Assembly (NCBI GenBank): GCA_947084935.1
Contig: CAMTUH010000011.1
Coordinates: 17,769 to 81,768 of the forward strand
From: CAMTUH01 sp947084935
GTDB lineage: Bacteria; Pseudomonadota; Gammaproteobacteria; Coxiellales; Coxiellaceae
Length of the DNA: 64,000 nucleotides
Reading direction: 5' to 3'
Every line of letters begins with the position of its first letter. The first letter of the stretch is position 1. This document shows positions 44,190 to 52,406 of this stretch, piece by piece. The position numbers were made by a program, and so were the translations under genes. The notes below the pieces were generated by a model. It searched no databases and was not told the origin of the DNA. It saw only the letters and a program-made list of their open reading frames with translations.

Positions 44190-44552
44190 TTACCTTGTCG
44201 TTTCATTCGCATTTCGATCCTCGACCAAAACAATGTCCCGTCCATTTGGGACTTGCATATCCAATTGACGCTGAGCGATTTGCTGAATTCGCGACTGCGT
44301 CGACCATGTACTTTGCTCTAACAGTAATTTCCCCCATTGCACAATTTCCTGTGCTTTTTCTTGTTGTAAATTTTGATACTGAATGAATAATCGTCGATTC
44401 AGGTCTTTCAGGTAAACCACACCAAAAGCGGAGAGCAACAGCAAACACACCAGTGAAACGACGACAAATCTTTTTTTGGGAATCTGAAAAACTCCAATCC
44501 GTTTTTCGGACTTCATGCCGTCCGCAGCCATGACTCGGGTAATGGTATTCAT
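44190..44552 (-). CDS. ftsL: Cell division protein FtsL
   Basis: FtsL is a small bitopic divisome protein that forms a coiled coil with FtsB. The 120 residues comprise a cytoplasmic part (1-30), a membrane helix (FVVVSLVCLLLLSAFGVVYL, about 29-48), and a heptad-rich periplasmic coil (LNRRLFIQYQNLQQEKAQEI). The position between rsmH and ftsI is diagnostic. Its ATG overlaps rsmH by 4 bp. Confidence 0.9.
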   Translation of the reverse strand: MNTITRVMAADGMKSEKRIGVFQIPKKRFVVVSLVCLLLLSAFGVVYLKDLNRRLFIQYQNLQQEKAQEIVQWGKLLLEQSTWSTQSRIQQIAQRQLDMQVPNGRDIVLVEDRNANETTR

Positions 44553-45487
44553 ACAACTTTCTCCGCTATCCGTAAGCGGGCGCTTCGCGCCCGTGGGTTC
44601 TCTTCACTTTCAGCGTCGCTGGGCTTAATCAAGGAGCCAATTTTTTTCAAACGATGCTTCCTCTGTATTTCTTTTATGGGTATTTCACGAGGAATGTCTT
44701 CGCCTCGCGATTCACGCTGAATAAATTGTTTCACAATCCGATCTTCCAACGAATGAAAACTGATCACGCACAGGCGTCCACCTTTCTCAAGCACATTGAC
44801 GCACTGCGGCAAACCGTCGCGCAGTTCTTCTAATTCACGATTAATAAAAATTCGAATGGCTTGAAACGTTCGCGTCGCCGGATGTTTTTTTATTTCTCGT
44901 TTCGGACAGGCTCGAGCGACGATGTCGGCCAATTGTAACGTTCGCGTGATGGGTTGAGTTTCCCGCGATTTTACGATTTCACGCGCAATTCGTTTAGAAA
45001 AACGCTCTTCGCCGTACTCGCGTAAAACCTGCGAAAGCTCTGCTTCGCTGACGTGGTTAATCCAAGTCGCCGCATCCATTCCTTGTTGTACATTCATCCG
45101 CATATCTAAAGGTCCGTCTTTCCTAAAACTAAATCCTCGTTTGGCTTCGTCCAATTGAGGTGACGATACTCCTAAATCCAACAACACCCCATTCACTTTT
45201 CCGTGCCATCCACGGTCCTGCACAATTTTTTCTAATTCTGCAAACGAACGATGAAGTATGCAGAACCGTGGATCACGAAAGGGCCCGGTTTCACCGACGG
45301 CTACGGCTTCCGGATCTTTATCCAGTGCCAGTAGCCGACCATTGGGCCCAAGTTGCTGCAATAATCCGAAACTGTGTCCTCCCCTGCCAAATGTACCGTC
45401 TACATATATTCCATCGGGTTTTATTGCTAAGCCATTCAGTGCGGCTTCCAATAAAACGGGACGATGATTCAGTGGCGGCACGATCAC
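44549..45487 (-). CDS. rsmH: 16S rRNA m4C1402 methyltransferase RsmH (MraW)
   Basis: RsmH methylates N4 of C1402 in the ribosomal P site. It has the SAM motif YVDGTFGRGGHSFGLLQQL, GVLLDLGVSSPQLDEAKRGFSF, and LKKGGRL-like VLEKGGRLCVISFHSLEDRIVKQFI. The length is 312 residues and the start overlaps mraZ by 4 bp. Confidence 0.97.
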   Translation of the reverse strand: MIVPPLNHRPVLLEAALNGLAIKPDGIYVDGTFGRGGHSFGLLQQLGPNGRLLALDKDPEAVAVGETGPFRDPRFCILHRSFAELEKIVQDRGWHGKVNGVLLDLGVSSPQLDEAKRGFSFRKDGPLDMRMNVQQGMDAATWINHVSEAELSQVLREYGEERFSKRIAREIVKSRETQPITRTLQLADIVARACPKREIKKHPATRTFQAIRIFINRELEELRDGLPQCVNVLEKGGRLCVISFHSLEDRIVKQFIQRESRGEDIPREIPIKEIQRKHRLKKIGSLIKPSDAESEENPRARSARLRIAEKVV

Positions 45488-45942
45488 AGCGACAGTGATT
45501 TCAAATCCGGCGGCAGGTCATCGTCGTTTTTCATTTCGTCTGCCAACCATCCGTCGCGTGCGCTGTCCCACTGCGATTCGCCCCAAATTTCAAATTTTTT
45601 GCCTTGCCCGACCAGCATAACCATCTGACCGAGGCCAGCGTACTCCCGCAATAACGGCGGTATGAGTACACGGCCACTGCGATCCATTTCTAATTCGGTC
45701 GCGTGGCCAATCAATAATCGTTGTATTCGTCGACTTGCAGGGTGATAACTCGGAAGGCTTTCGAGCTTCCGTTCAATTTGCTCCCATTGTGGATAGGGGT
45801 ACAGCAACAAGCAACGTTCTTCCGTATCTATCGTCGTCACCAAAATACCATCCGCTTCATTCGTGATCAGATCGCGGTATTTCCCTGGGATCGTAATCCG
45901 TCCCTTCTCATCCACCGCTACGGCATTTAAGCCCCGAAACAT
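45484..45942 (-). CDS. mraZ: Transcriptional regulator MraZ
   Basis: MraZ is a dodecameric AbrB-fold protein that represses its own division cluster. It has two SpoVT/AbrB domains (about 5-50 and 75-125), beginning MFRGLNAVAVDEKGRITIP with the second at ELDRSGRVLIPPLLREY-like ATELEMDRSGRVLIPP. The start at ATG 45942 (152 aa) follows GGGAGAAATATC; the longer frame to 46029 runs through its promoter. Three repeats just upstream are its probable binding site. Confidence 0.95.
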   Translation of the reverse strand: MFRGLNAVAVDEKGRITIPGKYRDLITNEADGILVTTIDTEERCLLLYPYPQWEQIERKLESLPSYHPASRRIQRLLIGHATELEMDRSGRVLIPPLLREYAGLGQMVMLVGQGKKFEIWGESQWDSARDGWLADEMKNDDDLPPDLKSLSL

Positions 45943-45950
45943 GATATTTC

Positions 45951-45975
45951 TCCCACCATTGCCCACATTATACCA
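45951..45975 (-). promoter_or_regulatory. MraZ operator overlapping the mraZ promoter
   Basis: On the minus strand TGGTA-taatg-TGGGC-aatgg-TGGGA gives three TGGGN-like repeats at exact 10-bp spacing, the first degenerate. A TATAAT box (45967-45972) lies within the array, so MraZ binding would block RNA polymerase. TGGGN repeats separated by 5 bp are the known MraZ sites in Escherichia coli. Confidence 0.75.
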
Positions 45976-46055
45976 CTTATTTACACAAATAGCATAATGA
46001 AGTACAAAAAAAGCGTGAAAATTAGTCAATTGATTAAAAAATTAACATCAAGCCG

Positions 46056-47246
46056 CTATTGATTGAGATTGGAGAGTTTTATTTCCGAAGCCCCGTCTTG
46101 TATCTGACTTGCTGTTTGCCCTGGTTCTTTTGGGAAAAGCAAAAAGCGGAAAGCATCGCCCGCTTGATATCTTTCATTAATAGGTATTTGCCCCAAAATG
46201 GCGTCAGCTCGCGCGATACCATTTTTATCGAGCTGGTCTAAATGGTATTGATAAATATTGCGCGCCCACCCGGCGTATTTTTCTGCTCCCCCCAAATCTT
46301 CTTTTTCGCAACAACACTTGGCAATCCACAAGTACACATCTGCCACTCGATTGTATAACTGTCCTTGCACCAATTTCTTTCGATACTCCACGGCCCGTTT
46401 AAACTGAACAATGGCCTCATCGTATTTTCCTGCCAAAAAATATCCAATACCCGAGTGAAACAGGTGGGATCCCCAATCTTGGCAGTCTGCTAACCCATCC
46501 TCACGATGCTTCCCTTGGTAGATCCCATTAAATTTTTCATACCACTGAGCGACCCCTTCAAACAGTGCGATCGATTCGGTGCTTCCTAAATAGGCCTTAG
46601 AAAGTGCGATATAATTTTTTATCGCCACCCCAAAGAGATACATTCCTCCTTTTTCTGCCGTTTTCAATGCGCTTTCAAAGCAGCGTTGTGCTTCTTCAAA
46701 ATTTCCCTGTTTTAAATAACAAAGCGCTAAATCTCTTTGAATGTTCGCCAATGTTGAATAATATTCTTCCCCTGCCAGCGTTTCACAAAGCTTCACACCC
46801 GAAGTCAACACCGCAATAGCTTTCTCTGTGTCTTGATCAAATTCCCGCAAAAGCGGGCCCTGAATTTGTGCCTGGCGGGCTTCAAACAAAGCACGGATGT
46901 CTTCGTTATCGATCTTATCTTTATTTTTCTCTGCTCGATCGTAATATTCTCGCGCTTTCGCATGATTACCCTGTTGTAAATGAACAAAAGCTAGGTTCTG
47001 AAAAAACACCGCTAAATCTTCACCGGAAAAACTGAACTCCTCCTTTTCATACTGCGCAACCAGTTTCTCAGCCAATGCGCCGTAATAATCAATTTCACAA
47101 TTGCGACGGAAATCATGGCCAATTTTAAACGGGGTGAACCGACTAATCAGCTCTTCGACAGGCAGAGCATCCATTTCAGCTATTTTATTTTTAAAAGCTT
47201 CAACTGATAAAATTTCTTCCGCTTCTTTTTTAAAAAGATCCACCAT
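46056..47246 (-). CDS. TPR-repeat protein of unknown function
   Basis: This 396-residue cytoplasmic protein has at least four tetratricopeptide repeats: VFFQNLAFVHLQQGNHAKAREYYDRAEKN (about 82-110), NIQRDLALCYLKQGNFEEAQRCFESALKTA, LFHSGIGYFLAGKYDEAIVQFKRAVEY, and VADVYLWIAKCCCEKEDLGGAEKYAGWA. TPRs mediate protein-protein contact. No enzyme domain, signal or membrane segment is seen. It lies upstream of mraZ in the same direction but is separated by the mraZ promoter. It could be a host-interacting protein, which is inference. Confidence 0.75.
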   Translation of the reverse strand: MVDLFKKEAEEILSVEAFKNKIAEMDALPVEELISRFTPFKIGHDFRRNCEIDYYGALAEKLVAQYEKEEFSFSGEDLAVFFQNLAFVHLQQGNHAKAREYYDRAEKNKDKIDNEDIRALFEARQAQIQGPLLREFDQDTEKAIAVLTSGVKLCETLAGEEYYSTLANIQRDLALCYLKQGNFEEAQRCFESALKTAEKGGMYLFGVAIKNYIALSKAYLGSTESIALFEGVAQWYEKFNGIYQGKHREDGLADCQDWGSHLFHSGIGYFLAGKYDEAIVQFKRAVEYRKKLVQGQLYNRVADVYLWIAKCCCEKEDLGGAEKYAGWARNIYQYHLDQLDKNGIARADAILGQIPINERYQAGDAFRFLLFPKEPGQTASQIQDGASEIKLSNLNQ

Positions 47247-47266
47247 TTTATCTCCTACGATAAAGT

Positions 47267-47749
47267 TTACTCTCGATAATTCCCAAATGTGACGGGCACA
47301 CCGACGTCTTGTTTCTTTAAAAAACCAATGACCTCTTGCAACTCGTCTCTCTTTTTACCTGTGACTCGAATGCGATCTCCTTGGATCGCAGACTGAACTT
47401 TCATTTTTTGATCTTTAATCAATTTAATAATTTTTTTGGCGACGTCTTGGCTGATGCCTTCCTGTAACGTCACGACTTGCTGCGCGCTGTTGAGTTGAAG
47501 CGTGGGTTCGGCCACTTTCATGTGACCCACGTCGATATTTCTCTTTGCGAATTTTTGCTGAAGCATATCCATCATTTGCTTGAGTTGAAAATCGGTCTGC
47601 GCTTGGAGCGTGATTGTCTCACCCTCGTATTTGAACGTTGCTCCCGTCCCTTTGAAATCGAAGCGCGTGGTCACTTCGCGATTGGCTTGGTCGACTGCAT
47701 TAGTGACCTCGTGTTTATCCAGCTCACACAGAACATCGAAGGATGGCAT
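47267..47749 (-). CDS. yajQ: YajQ-family nucleotide-binding protein
   Basis: The 160-residue protein starts MPSFDVLCELDKHEVTNAVDQ and contains TRFDFKGTGATFKYEG and the second ferredoxin-like half ending KKQDVGVPVTFGNYRE, all typical of DUF520/YajQ. Members bind cyclic di-GMP in Xanthomonas and Pseudomonas. The ATG at 47749 has GGGAA upstream; the frame to 47782 is an extension. Confidence 0.93.
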   Translation of the reverse strand: MPSFDVLCELDKHEVTNAVDQANREVTTRFDFKGTGATFKYEGETITLQAQTDFQLKQMMDMLQQKFAKRNIDVGHMKVAEPTLQLNSAQQVVTLQEGISQDVAKKIIKLIKDQKMKVQSAIQGDRIRVTGKKRDELQEVIGFLKKQDVGVPVTFGNYRE

Positions 47750-47993
47750 GGTATTTCCCTCTCTTGAATTTTGATGCTGCATATTATCATGTGGGTTTTT
47801 TTAATGAAATCGTTTGGGTTGGCTTTGGTAGGCGCCGAGCGAGTGGGAGCAAGGCAAGTAGAAACCTTAAAGAAACATTAAACAACGCCGTATTTATCAA
47901 CACTTGTAAGACATCGCTTACGCGAGACGGCCGATTTTGGTAGTATAAAGCTGTTTTCCACGTCCTCAATTCTCACTAAAAAAGGGGAGTTTT

Positions 47994-48293
47994 ATGTCAG
48001 ACTCAAATTCCAGTAATAATGATGTTCGTGATATTGCTCTTAAAGGGGCGCAAGAACTAATCGCAAAATTAGTCGAAAGGCTCGAAGCCATAAGCACTAC
48101 CGCAAAATTTTTGTCAATCGAGTTCGACCAAATAGAAGCTGCGCAGGCAGAATCGGCGCTTAAAGGCATGTTAGCTGCCGCGTCAATAGGTCCTCAAGTG
48201 AAGAGTCGTCCTAGTGTGTCTGGAATATTTGGTTCTCCTAAACAACCTCCTTACAAACCAGAAAGCTCCACAGCCAATACCTTTAAAAAATAA
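47994..48293 (+). CDS. Small protein of unknown function
   Basis: This 99-residue protein has an amphipathic helical first half (DIALKGAQELIAKLVERLEAI) and a Pro/Ser-rich, probably disordered tail (PSVSGIFGSPKQPPYKPESS). The strong ribosome site AAAGGGGAG lies 5 nt before ATG 47994. A TATAAA box is at 47943-47948. No family is recognised. A disordered C-terminal tail is compatible with, but does not prove, type IV secretion. Confidence 0.6.
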   Translation: MSDSNSSNNDVRDIALKGAQELIAKLVERLEAISTTAKFLSIEFDQIEAAQAESALKGMLAAASIGPQVKSRPSVSGIFGSPKQPPYKPESSTANTFKK

Positions 48294-48304
48294 TTAATCC
48301 TGGG

Positions 48305-48324
48305 TCCCGCGCTTTCGCGCGGGA
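48305..48324. repeat. GC-rich hairpin (8-bp stem)
   Basis: TCCCGCGC and GCGCGGGA pair around TTTC, 12 bp after the small gene's stop. No T run follows, so it is part of an intergenic repeat more likely than a simple terminator. Confidence 0.6.
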
Positions 48325-48356
48325 TGACGGTAATCGTAAGTCTTCACGCAAAATTG

Positions 48357-48450
48357 TAGCCTGGGTGCAACCACGTTTCGTGGCGTAACCCAGGAACTCA
48401 GGAATTCCTTGATTACGCTCACGCTTCATCAAGGCTACGAACTAGCCGTT
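48357..48450. repeat. Intergenic repeat, longer copy of the 18919-18995 type
   Basis: TAGCCTGGGTGC and GCGTAACCCAGGA enclose a CCACG/CGTGG hairpin, followed by an imperfectly palindromic AGGAATTCCT and CTTGAT/ATCAAG. Shared blocks with 18919-18995 indicate a dispersed element. Confidence 0.5.
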
Positions 48451-48454
48451 AAGA

Positions 48455-48565
48455 GTGCACCCACGATCCTTTTGCAGGCAAATAAAGCGCAGTCGGGCGG
48501 AGCCCCCTTCGGGGGCAGGCCACGACACGAGCCATTGCCGGAAAAAGGATACACTCGCTTCGATC
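48455..48565. mobile_element. Short degenerate copy of the MITE-like element
   Basis: Left block CCTTTTGCAGGC plus AAATAAAGCGCA (48468-48491) and right block CGAGCCATTGCCGG plus AAAAAGGA match the ends of the 37945-38157 element. The long centre is replaced by a short segment with hairpin GCCCCC/GGGGGC (48502-48516). Terminal repeats are only partly preserved. Confidence 0.65.
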
Positions 48566-48583
48566 CGGTACAAAATATCCGGA

Positions 48584-49609
48584 TTAACCCCAATTCAAAA
48601 TCACCTTCCCCGACTGCCCCGAACGCAATATCTCAAACGCATCACGGAAATCAGCAGCGGGAAATTCGTGCGTAATCACCGGTGAAATATCCACACCATC
48701 TTGCAACAAACCAATCATCTTATACCACGTCTCAAACAGACGACGTCCGTAAATGCCTTTAATCGTCAAACTTTTGAAAACCACCTGATGCCAATCAATC
48801 GCGAAATCGCTGGAAGGAACTCCGAGGAATGAAATTCGCCCTCCGGTATTCATCACTTCCAACATACTGCGAAATGCACTGGGATTTCCGGACATTTCTA
48901 AACCGACGTCGAATCCCTCTTTCATTCCCAATTTTTTCATCACCTCCAGTAGAGAAACTTCCGCGGGATTAACGGCGAGCGTTGCGCCCATTTTTTCGGC
49001 CAGCGCCAATCGAAAGGGATTCACATCGGTTATCACCACGTGACGCGCACCGACTTTTCGCGCAATGGGAATGGCCATTAACCCAACGGGCCCCGCTCCG
49101 GTGATTAACACGTCTTCCCCTACCAAATCGAACTCTAATGCTGAATGCACGGCGTTCCCGAAAGGATCTAAAACAGCCGCAATCTTATCGGGGATTGTAT
49201 CGGGAACTTTATAAGCGTTTTCCTGAGGAATCGTGAGGTATTCCGCAAAAGCGCCCGGTCGATGCACACCCAAGCCTAACGTGTTCCGACACAAATGACG
49301 GAACCCCGCCCGACAATTTCGGCAATGCCCACACGTCATATGACCTTCACCGGACACCCGCTCGCCGATTTTAAAGCCTTTGACGTCTTCCCCCACCGCA
49401 AAAATCTCACCCACGAATTCGTGCCCAATGTGCATGGGCACGGGTATCGTTTTTTGCGCCCATTCATCCCAATTAAAAATATGCAAATCGGTGCCGCAAA
49501 TCGCGGTTTTTCGAATTTTGATGACTACATCGTTACGCGCGGGTTTCGGCATTTCTGCGTCGTGCCACCACAGACCCGGCTCTTTTTTTAATTTCGCAAT
49601 GACTTTCAT
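48584..49609 (-). CDS. tdh: L-threonine 3-dehydrogenase
   Basis: Tdh is a zinc alcohol-dehydrogenase-family enzyme that oxidises threonine to 2-amino-3-ketobutyrate. Catalytic zinc ligands are in TAICGTDLHIFNWDEW (Cys about 38) and HIGHEFVGE. The structural zinc site is CGHCRNCRAGFRHLC, and the NAD motif is ITGAGPVGLMAIPIA. The length is 341 residues. It overlaps kbl by 4 bp, the classic kbl-tdh operon. Confidence 0.97.
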   Translation of the reverse strand: MKVIAKLKKEPGLWWHDAEMPKPARNDVVIKIRKTAICGTDLHIFNWDEWAQKTIPVPMHIGHEFVGEIFAVGEDVKGFKIGERVSGEGHMTCGHCRNCRAGFRHLCRNTLGLGVHRPGAFAEYLTIPQENAYKVPDTIPDKIAAVLDPFGNAVHSALEFDLVGEDVLITGAGPVGLMAIPIARKVGARHVVITDVNPFRLALAEKMGATLAVNPAEVSLLEVMKKLGMKEGFDVGLEMSGNPSAFRSMLEVMNTGGRISFLGVPSSDFAIDWHQVVFKSLTIKGIYGRRLFETWYKMIGLLQDGVDISPVITHEFPAADFRDAFEILRSGQSGKVILNWG

Positions 49610-50799
49610 ATCGCCCCCAAGGATTTACCCACCTTTTTAAAAGCGGCAATCGCGCGGTCCAATTGTGCTTTCGTGTGGGCGGCAGACATTTGCACGCGGA
49701 TGCGCGCTTTACCCATGGGCACAACGGGATAAGAAAATCCAATGACGTAGATCCCTTCTTTCAGCAATTGCTCAGCCATATTCGAAGCCAGTTTCGCATC
49801 ACCCAACATAACGGGAATAATCGGATGTTTGCCGGGCACGAGTTGAAAACCCAATTGCTCCATGCCCCAACGAAAATATTCGCTGTTCTCTCGCAACCGT
49901 TTGCGCAGGGGATTTCCCTCTTTTTCTAAGAGATCAAATACTTTTAAAGTCGCCGCAACAATCATCGGCGCCAGTGAGTTGGAAAATAAATACGGTCTCG
50001 AGCGATTGCGCAACCACTCGATAATTTCTTTGTGACCGGACGTGTATCCTCCCGACGCACCGCCTAAGGCTTTTCCGAGCGTACCGGTAAAGATATCAAT
50101 GCGATCCGCAACACCACAATATTCCGGCGTACCGCGACCCTGTTCACCGATAAATCCCACGGCATGCGAATCATCCACCATCACCAACGCGTGGTATCGG
50201 TCGGCTAAATCACAAATTCCCTTGAGATTCGCGATAATCCCGTCCATAGAAAAAACACCGTCGGTGGCAATTAATTTATAACGCGCACCGTCGGCATCGG
50301 CTGCTTTTAATTGTGCTTCCAGATCGTTCATGTCGTTATTTTTGTAGCGAAACCGTTTTGCTTTACACAAACGAATTCCATCGATAATACTCGCGTGGTT
50401 GAGTTCGTCGCTGATCACCGCGTCTTCCGCTCCCAGCAGTGTTTCAAACAAACCACCGTTCGCGTCGAAACAGGAAGAATATAAAATGGTATCTTCCGTC
50501 TGAAGAAATTGACTGATTCGTTTTTCGAGTTTTTTATGAATATTTTGCGTGCCGCAAATAAATCGCACCGACGCCATACCCAAACCGTATTGTTCTACGG
50601 CCGCTTGAGCCGCCTTAATTAATTCGGGGTGATCCGCTAAACCCAGATAATTATTGGCGCAGAAATTTAATACGTGATCGTTCGGTGCAACATCAATCTC
50701 AGCATTTTGGGGTGAAGTAATAATTCGCTCGGATTTATACAATCCGTTTTCTTTCAGATTTTCAATATCACGGCATAACTGGGTTAATAATTCTTGCAT
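49606..50799 (-). CDS. kbl: 2-amino-3-ketobutyrate CoA ligase
   Basis: Kbl is a PLP enzyme that splits the Tdh product into glycine and acetyl-CoA. It has FCANNYLGLADHPELI, MVDDSHAVGFIGEQGRGT, and the PLP-Lys motif TGTLGKALGGASGGYTSG (Lys about 244). The length is 397 residues. It is the first gene of kbl-tdh. Confidence 0.97.
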   Translation of the reverse strand: MQELLTQLCRDIENLKENGLYKSERIITSPQNAEIDVAPNDHVLNFCANNYLGLADHPELIKAAQAAVEQYGLGMASVRFICGTQNIHKKLEKRISQFLQTEDTILYSSCFDANGGLFETLLGAEDAVISDELNHASIIDGIRLCKAKRFRYKNNDMNDLEAQLKAADADGARYKLIATDGVFSMDGIIANLKGICDLADRYHALVMVDDSHAVGFIGEQGRGTPEYCGVADRIDIFTGTLGKALGGASGGYTSGHKEIIEWLRNRSRPYLFSNSLAPMIVAATLKVFDLLEKEGNPLRKRLRENSEYFRWGMEQLGFQLVPGKHPIIPVMLGDAKLASNMAEQLLKEGIYVIGFSYPVVPMGKARIRVQMSAAHTKAQLDRAIAAFKKVGKSLGAI

Positions 50800-50808
50800 A
50801 ATCCTCCC

Positions 50809-50969
50809 ATCAAAAAAGAATTGTGTACCACTACTTCTGTAAATTGTGGATCGCCCGAGGGGTGGCGCCGGAAGCGGGGCCCCCGCTGCGCCGCTGCACA
50901 GCGGGGTGCTGCAGGCGACAGGACCCCAAGGGCGAATTTACAGGAACAATGGTACACAATCAAAAAAGA
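50809..50969. mobile_element. MITE-like insertion with long imperfect inverted ends and an 11-bp direct repeat
   Basis: The core (50820-50958) starts ATTGTGTACC and ends GGTACACA. Each end carries about 40 bp of matching inverted sequence, including CTGTAAATT and CGCCC-GGGGT blocks, with a 6-bp indel. An identical 11-bp ATCAAAAAAGA flanks it (50809-50819 and 50959-50969), as expected of a target-site duplication. The centre is GC-rich and self-complementary. No protein is encoded. It lies between kbl and the 3' end of rnpB. Confidence 0.7.
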
Positions 50970-51302
50970 GCCAACCGATAAGCCGGGTTCTGTCGTGAAC
51001 AGTCATCTATCTGGGATGTGTGTCGCCACGCACCTCAAGCAGCCTACCCGAACCCACGTACGGGCCGCACGATACGGGTTCCTATTTGGCCTTGCTCCGA
51101 GTGGGGTTTGCCATCGCCGCCCGTGTTGCCACGAACGCGGTGCGCTCTTACCGCACCTTTTCACCCTTACCCCGTGAGGGGCGGTATACTTTCTGTTGCA
51201 CTTTCCGTAGACTCGCGCCTCCCAGGCGTTACCTGGCACTCTGCCCTATGGAGCCCGGACTTTCCTCCCAGCGGAACGCTGGGCGACTGTTTGGTTGGCT
51301 CG
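50967..51302 (-). ncRNA. rnpB: RNase P RNA
   Basis: Read on the minus strand, the transcript begins near GAGCCAACCAAACAGTCGC. It contains the universal P4 region GAGGAAAGTCCGGGCTCC and ends with AGAACCCGGCTTATCGGTTGG near 50970. These are type A RNase P RNA landmarks. A TATAAT box at 51309-51314 sets the 5' end near 51302. RNase P matures tRNA 5' ends. The ends are approximate. The MITE-like insertion reaches the extreme 3' end. Confidence 0.95.
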
Positions 51303-51308
51303 GCGGGC

Positions 51309-51314
51309 ATTATA
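51309..51314 (-). promoter_or_regulatory. -10 box of the rnpB promoter
   Basis: TATAAT on the minus strand lies 7 nt before the expected rnpB 5' end. It lies 8-13 bp downstream of the metQ stop codon. A clear -35 box is not seen. Confidence 0.6.
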
Positions 51315-51321
51315 CCCGATT

Positions 51322-52149
51322 TCAGTGCGCCATTGCTTTGCTTTTTGTATCCCACGCCGGGATAGCGTCGCCACCAAAAAGCTTCTTAGCCTCAAGCAGT
51401 ACCGGCTCCGACTGGAATGCTGCCACAAACTGTTGCAGCTGAGGATCATTTTTACTGTCTTCTCGAGCTACAATGACTTCGGCGTAGGGAGAATCCGACC
51501 CTTCTATAAACAACGCATCTTTAGATGGCGACAAGCCAGCGGAAACCGCGTAATTGGTGTTGATTGCGGCTAAACTTACCTGATTTAGCGCCAGTGGTAA
51601 CTTCAATGCTTCTACGGCTACGATTTTCAGATGTTTTGGATTGTACGTAATATCCTTCAGGGTTGCAGTAGTTGACACTCCCGTTTGTAAACGAATCAGT
51701 CCAGCTTTTTGCAACAAAAGCAGTGCACGCGCTTCGTTGGCTGGATCATTGGGTATCACAACTTCTGCTCTGCTGGGTAATTGACTCAGTTTCTTTAGCG
51801 TTTTTGAATATAAACCCATGGGATAAAGAAACGCCTTTCCAATCGACACAATTTTATAACCGCGCGCTTGGATTCGTGTTTGCAAATAAGGAACGTGCTG
51901 AAACAGATTGGCATCCAAGCGGCCATCGACCAGCGCTTTATTCAAATCGTGATAATCCGAGAAAGGAATAATATTCACACGCAAGCCGTATTGCTTTAAT
52001 GCGACATCCCCCGCCACTTCCAATAATCGGGTTTCCGGGCCCGCGACGGTTCCCACGCGAATGGTATTTTTCACTTTATTCTGCTGACACGCAGTCAGCG
52101 CGCACAGAAAAACCCCAATAACGAACAGTGAAAACAAATGCTTCAACAC
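51322..52149 (-). CDS. metQ: MetQ-family substrate-binding lipoprotein
   Basis: This 275-residue lipoprotein has signal VLKHLFSLFVIGVFLCALTAC (lipobox LTAC). The NlpA/MetQ fold pattern is present: IRVGTVAGPETRLLEVAGDVALKQYGL, VDGRLDANLFQHVPYLQ, VVIPNDPANEARALLLLQ, and NTNYAVSAGL. Family members bind D- or L-methionine for the MetNI ABC transporter. The GTG start at 52149 has AGGAG 7 nt upstream; the frame to 52179 lacks one. No metN or metI is adjacent. Confidence 0.9.
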   Translation of the reverse strand: MLKHLFSLFVIGVFLCALTACQQNKVKNTIRVGTVAGPETRLLEVAGDVALKQYGLRVNIIPFSDYHDLNKALVDGRLDANLFQHVPYLQTRIQARGYKIVSIGKAFLYPMGLYSKTLKKLSQLPSRAEVVIPNDPANEARALLLLQKAGLIRLQTGVSTTATLKDITYNPKHLKIVAVEALKLPLALNQVSLAAINTNYAVSAGLSPSKDALFIEGSDSPYAEVIVAREDSKNDPQLQQFVAAFQSEPVLLEAKKLFGGDAIPAWDTKSKAMAH

Positions 52150-52283
52150 GCGTTGTCTCCTGGAAAAAATAGAACTCACGCGTTAAAGGTAACAGAGCAA
52201 GGAAACGGAATCCAGATGGGTTGAGCCGCCAATCTCAGCTATTGGACCATCGGACCAATTCATAATAAACCTCACGAGTAGTT

Positions 52284-52319
52284 ATTGAGAATTACTATCA
52301 ATTGATAGTCAATCTCAAT
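52284..52319. promoter_or_regulatory. 36-bp interrupted palindrome upstream of ilvB (Fur-box-like)
   Basis: The centre ACTATCAATTGATAGT is a perfect 16-bp palindrome. Outer arms ATTGAGA and TCTCAAT also pair, leaving only 3 mismatched bases on each side. The half GAGAATTACTATCAATT resembles Fur boxes. It lies about 90 bp before the ilvB start and 135 bp from the divergent metQ start. Confidence 0.6.
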
Positions 52320-52406
52320 TGTAAATCAACGAAAAGTGAAGCCTAGCCAGAGTGGCTGCATATACCATAATTAAAGGACTCACCGCAGTTTTTTGGGGGA
52401 TGTTTC

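Noticed and set aside
50794..51442. Open frames of 115-140 codons over rnpB
   Set aside because: They lie on the RNase P RNA gene; conserved RNA landmarks explain the sequence and the peptides resemble no protein.
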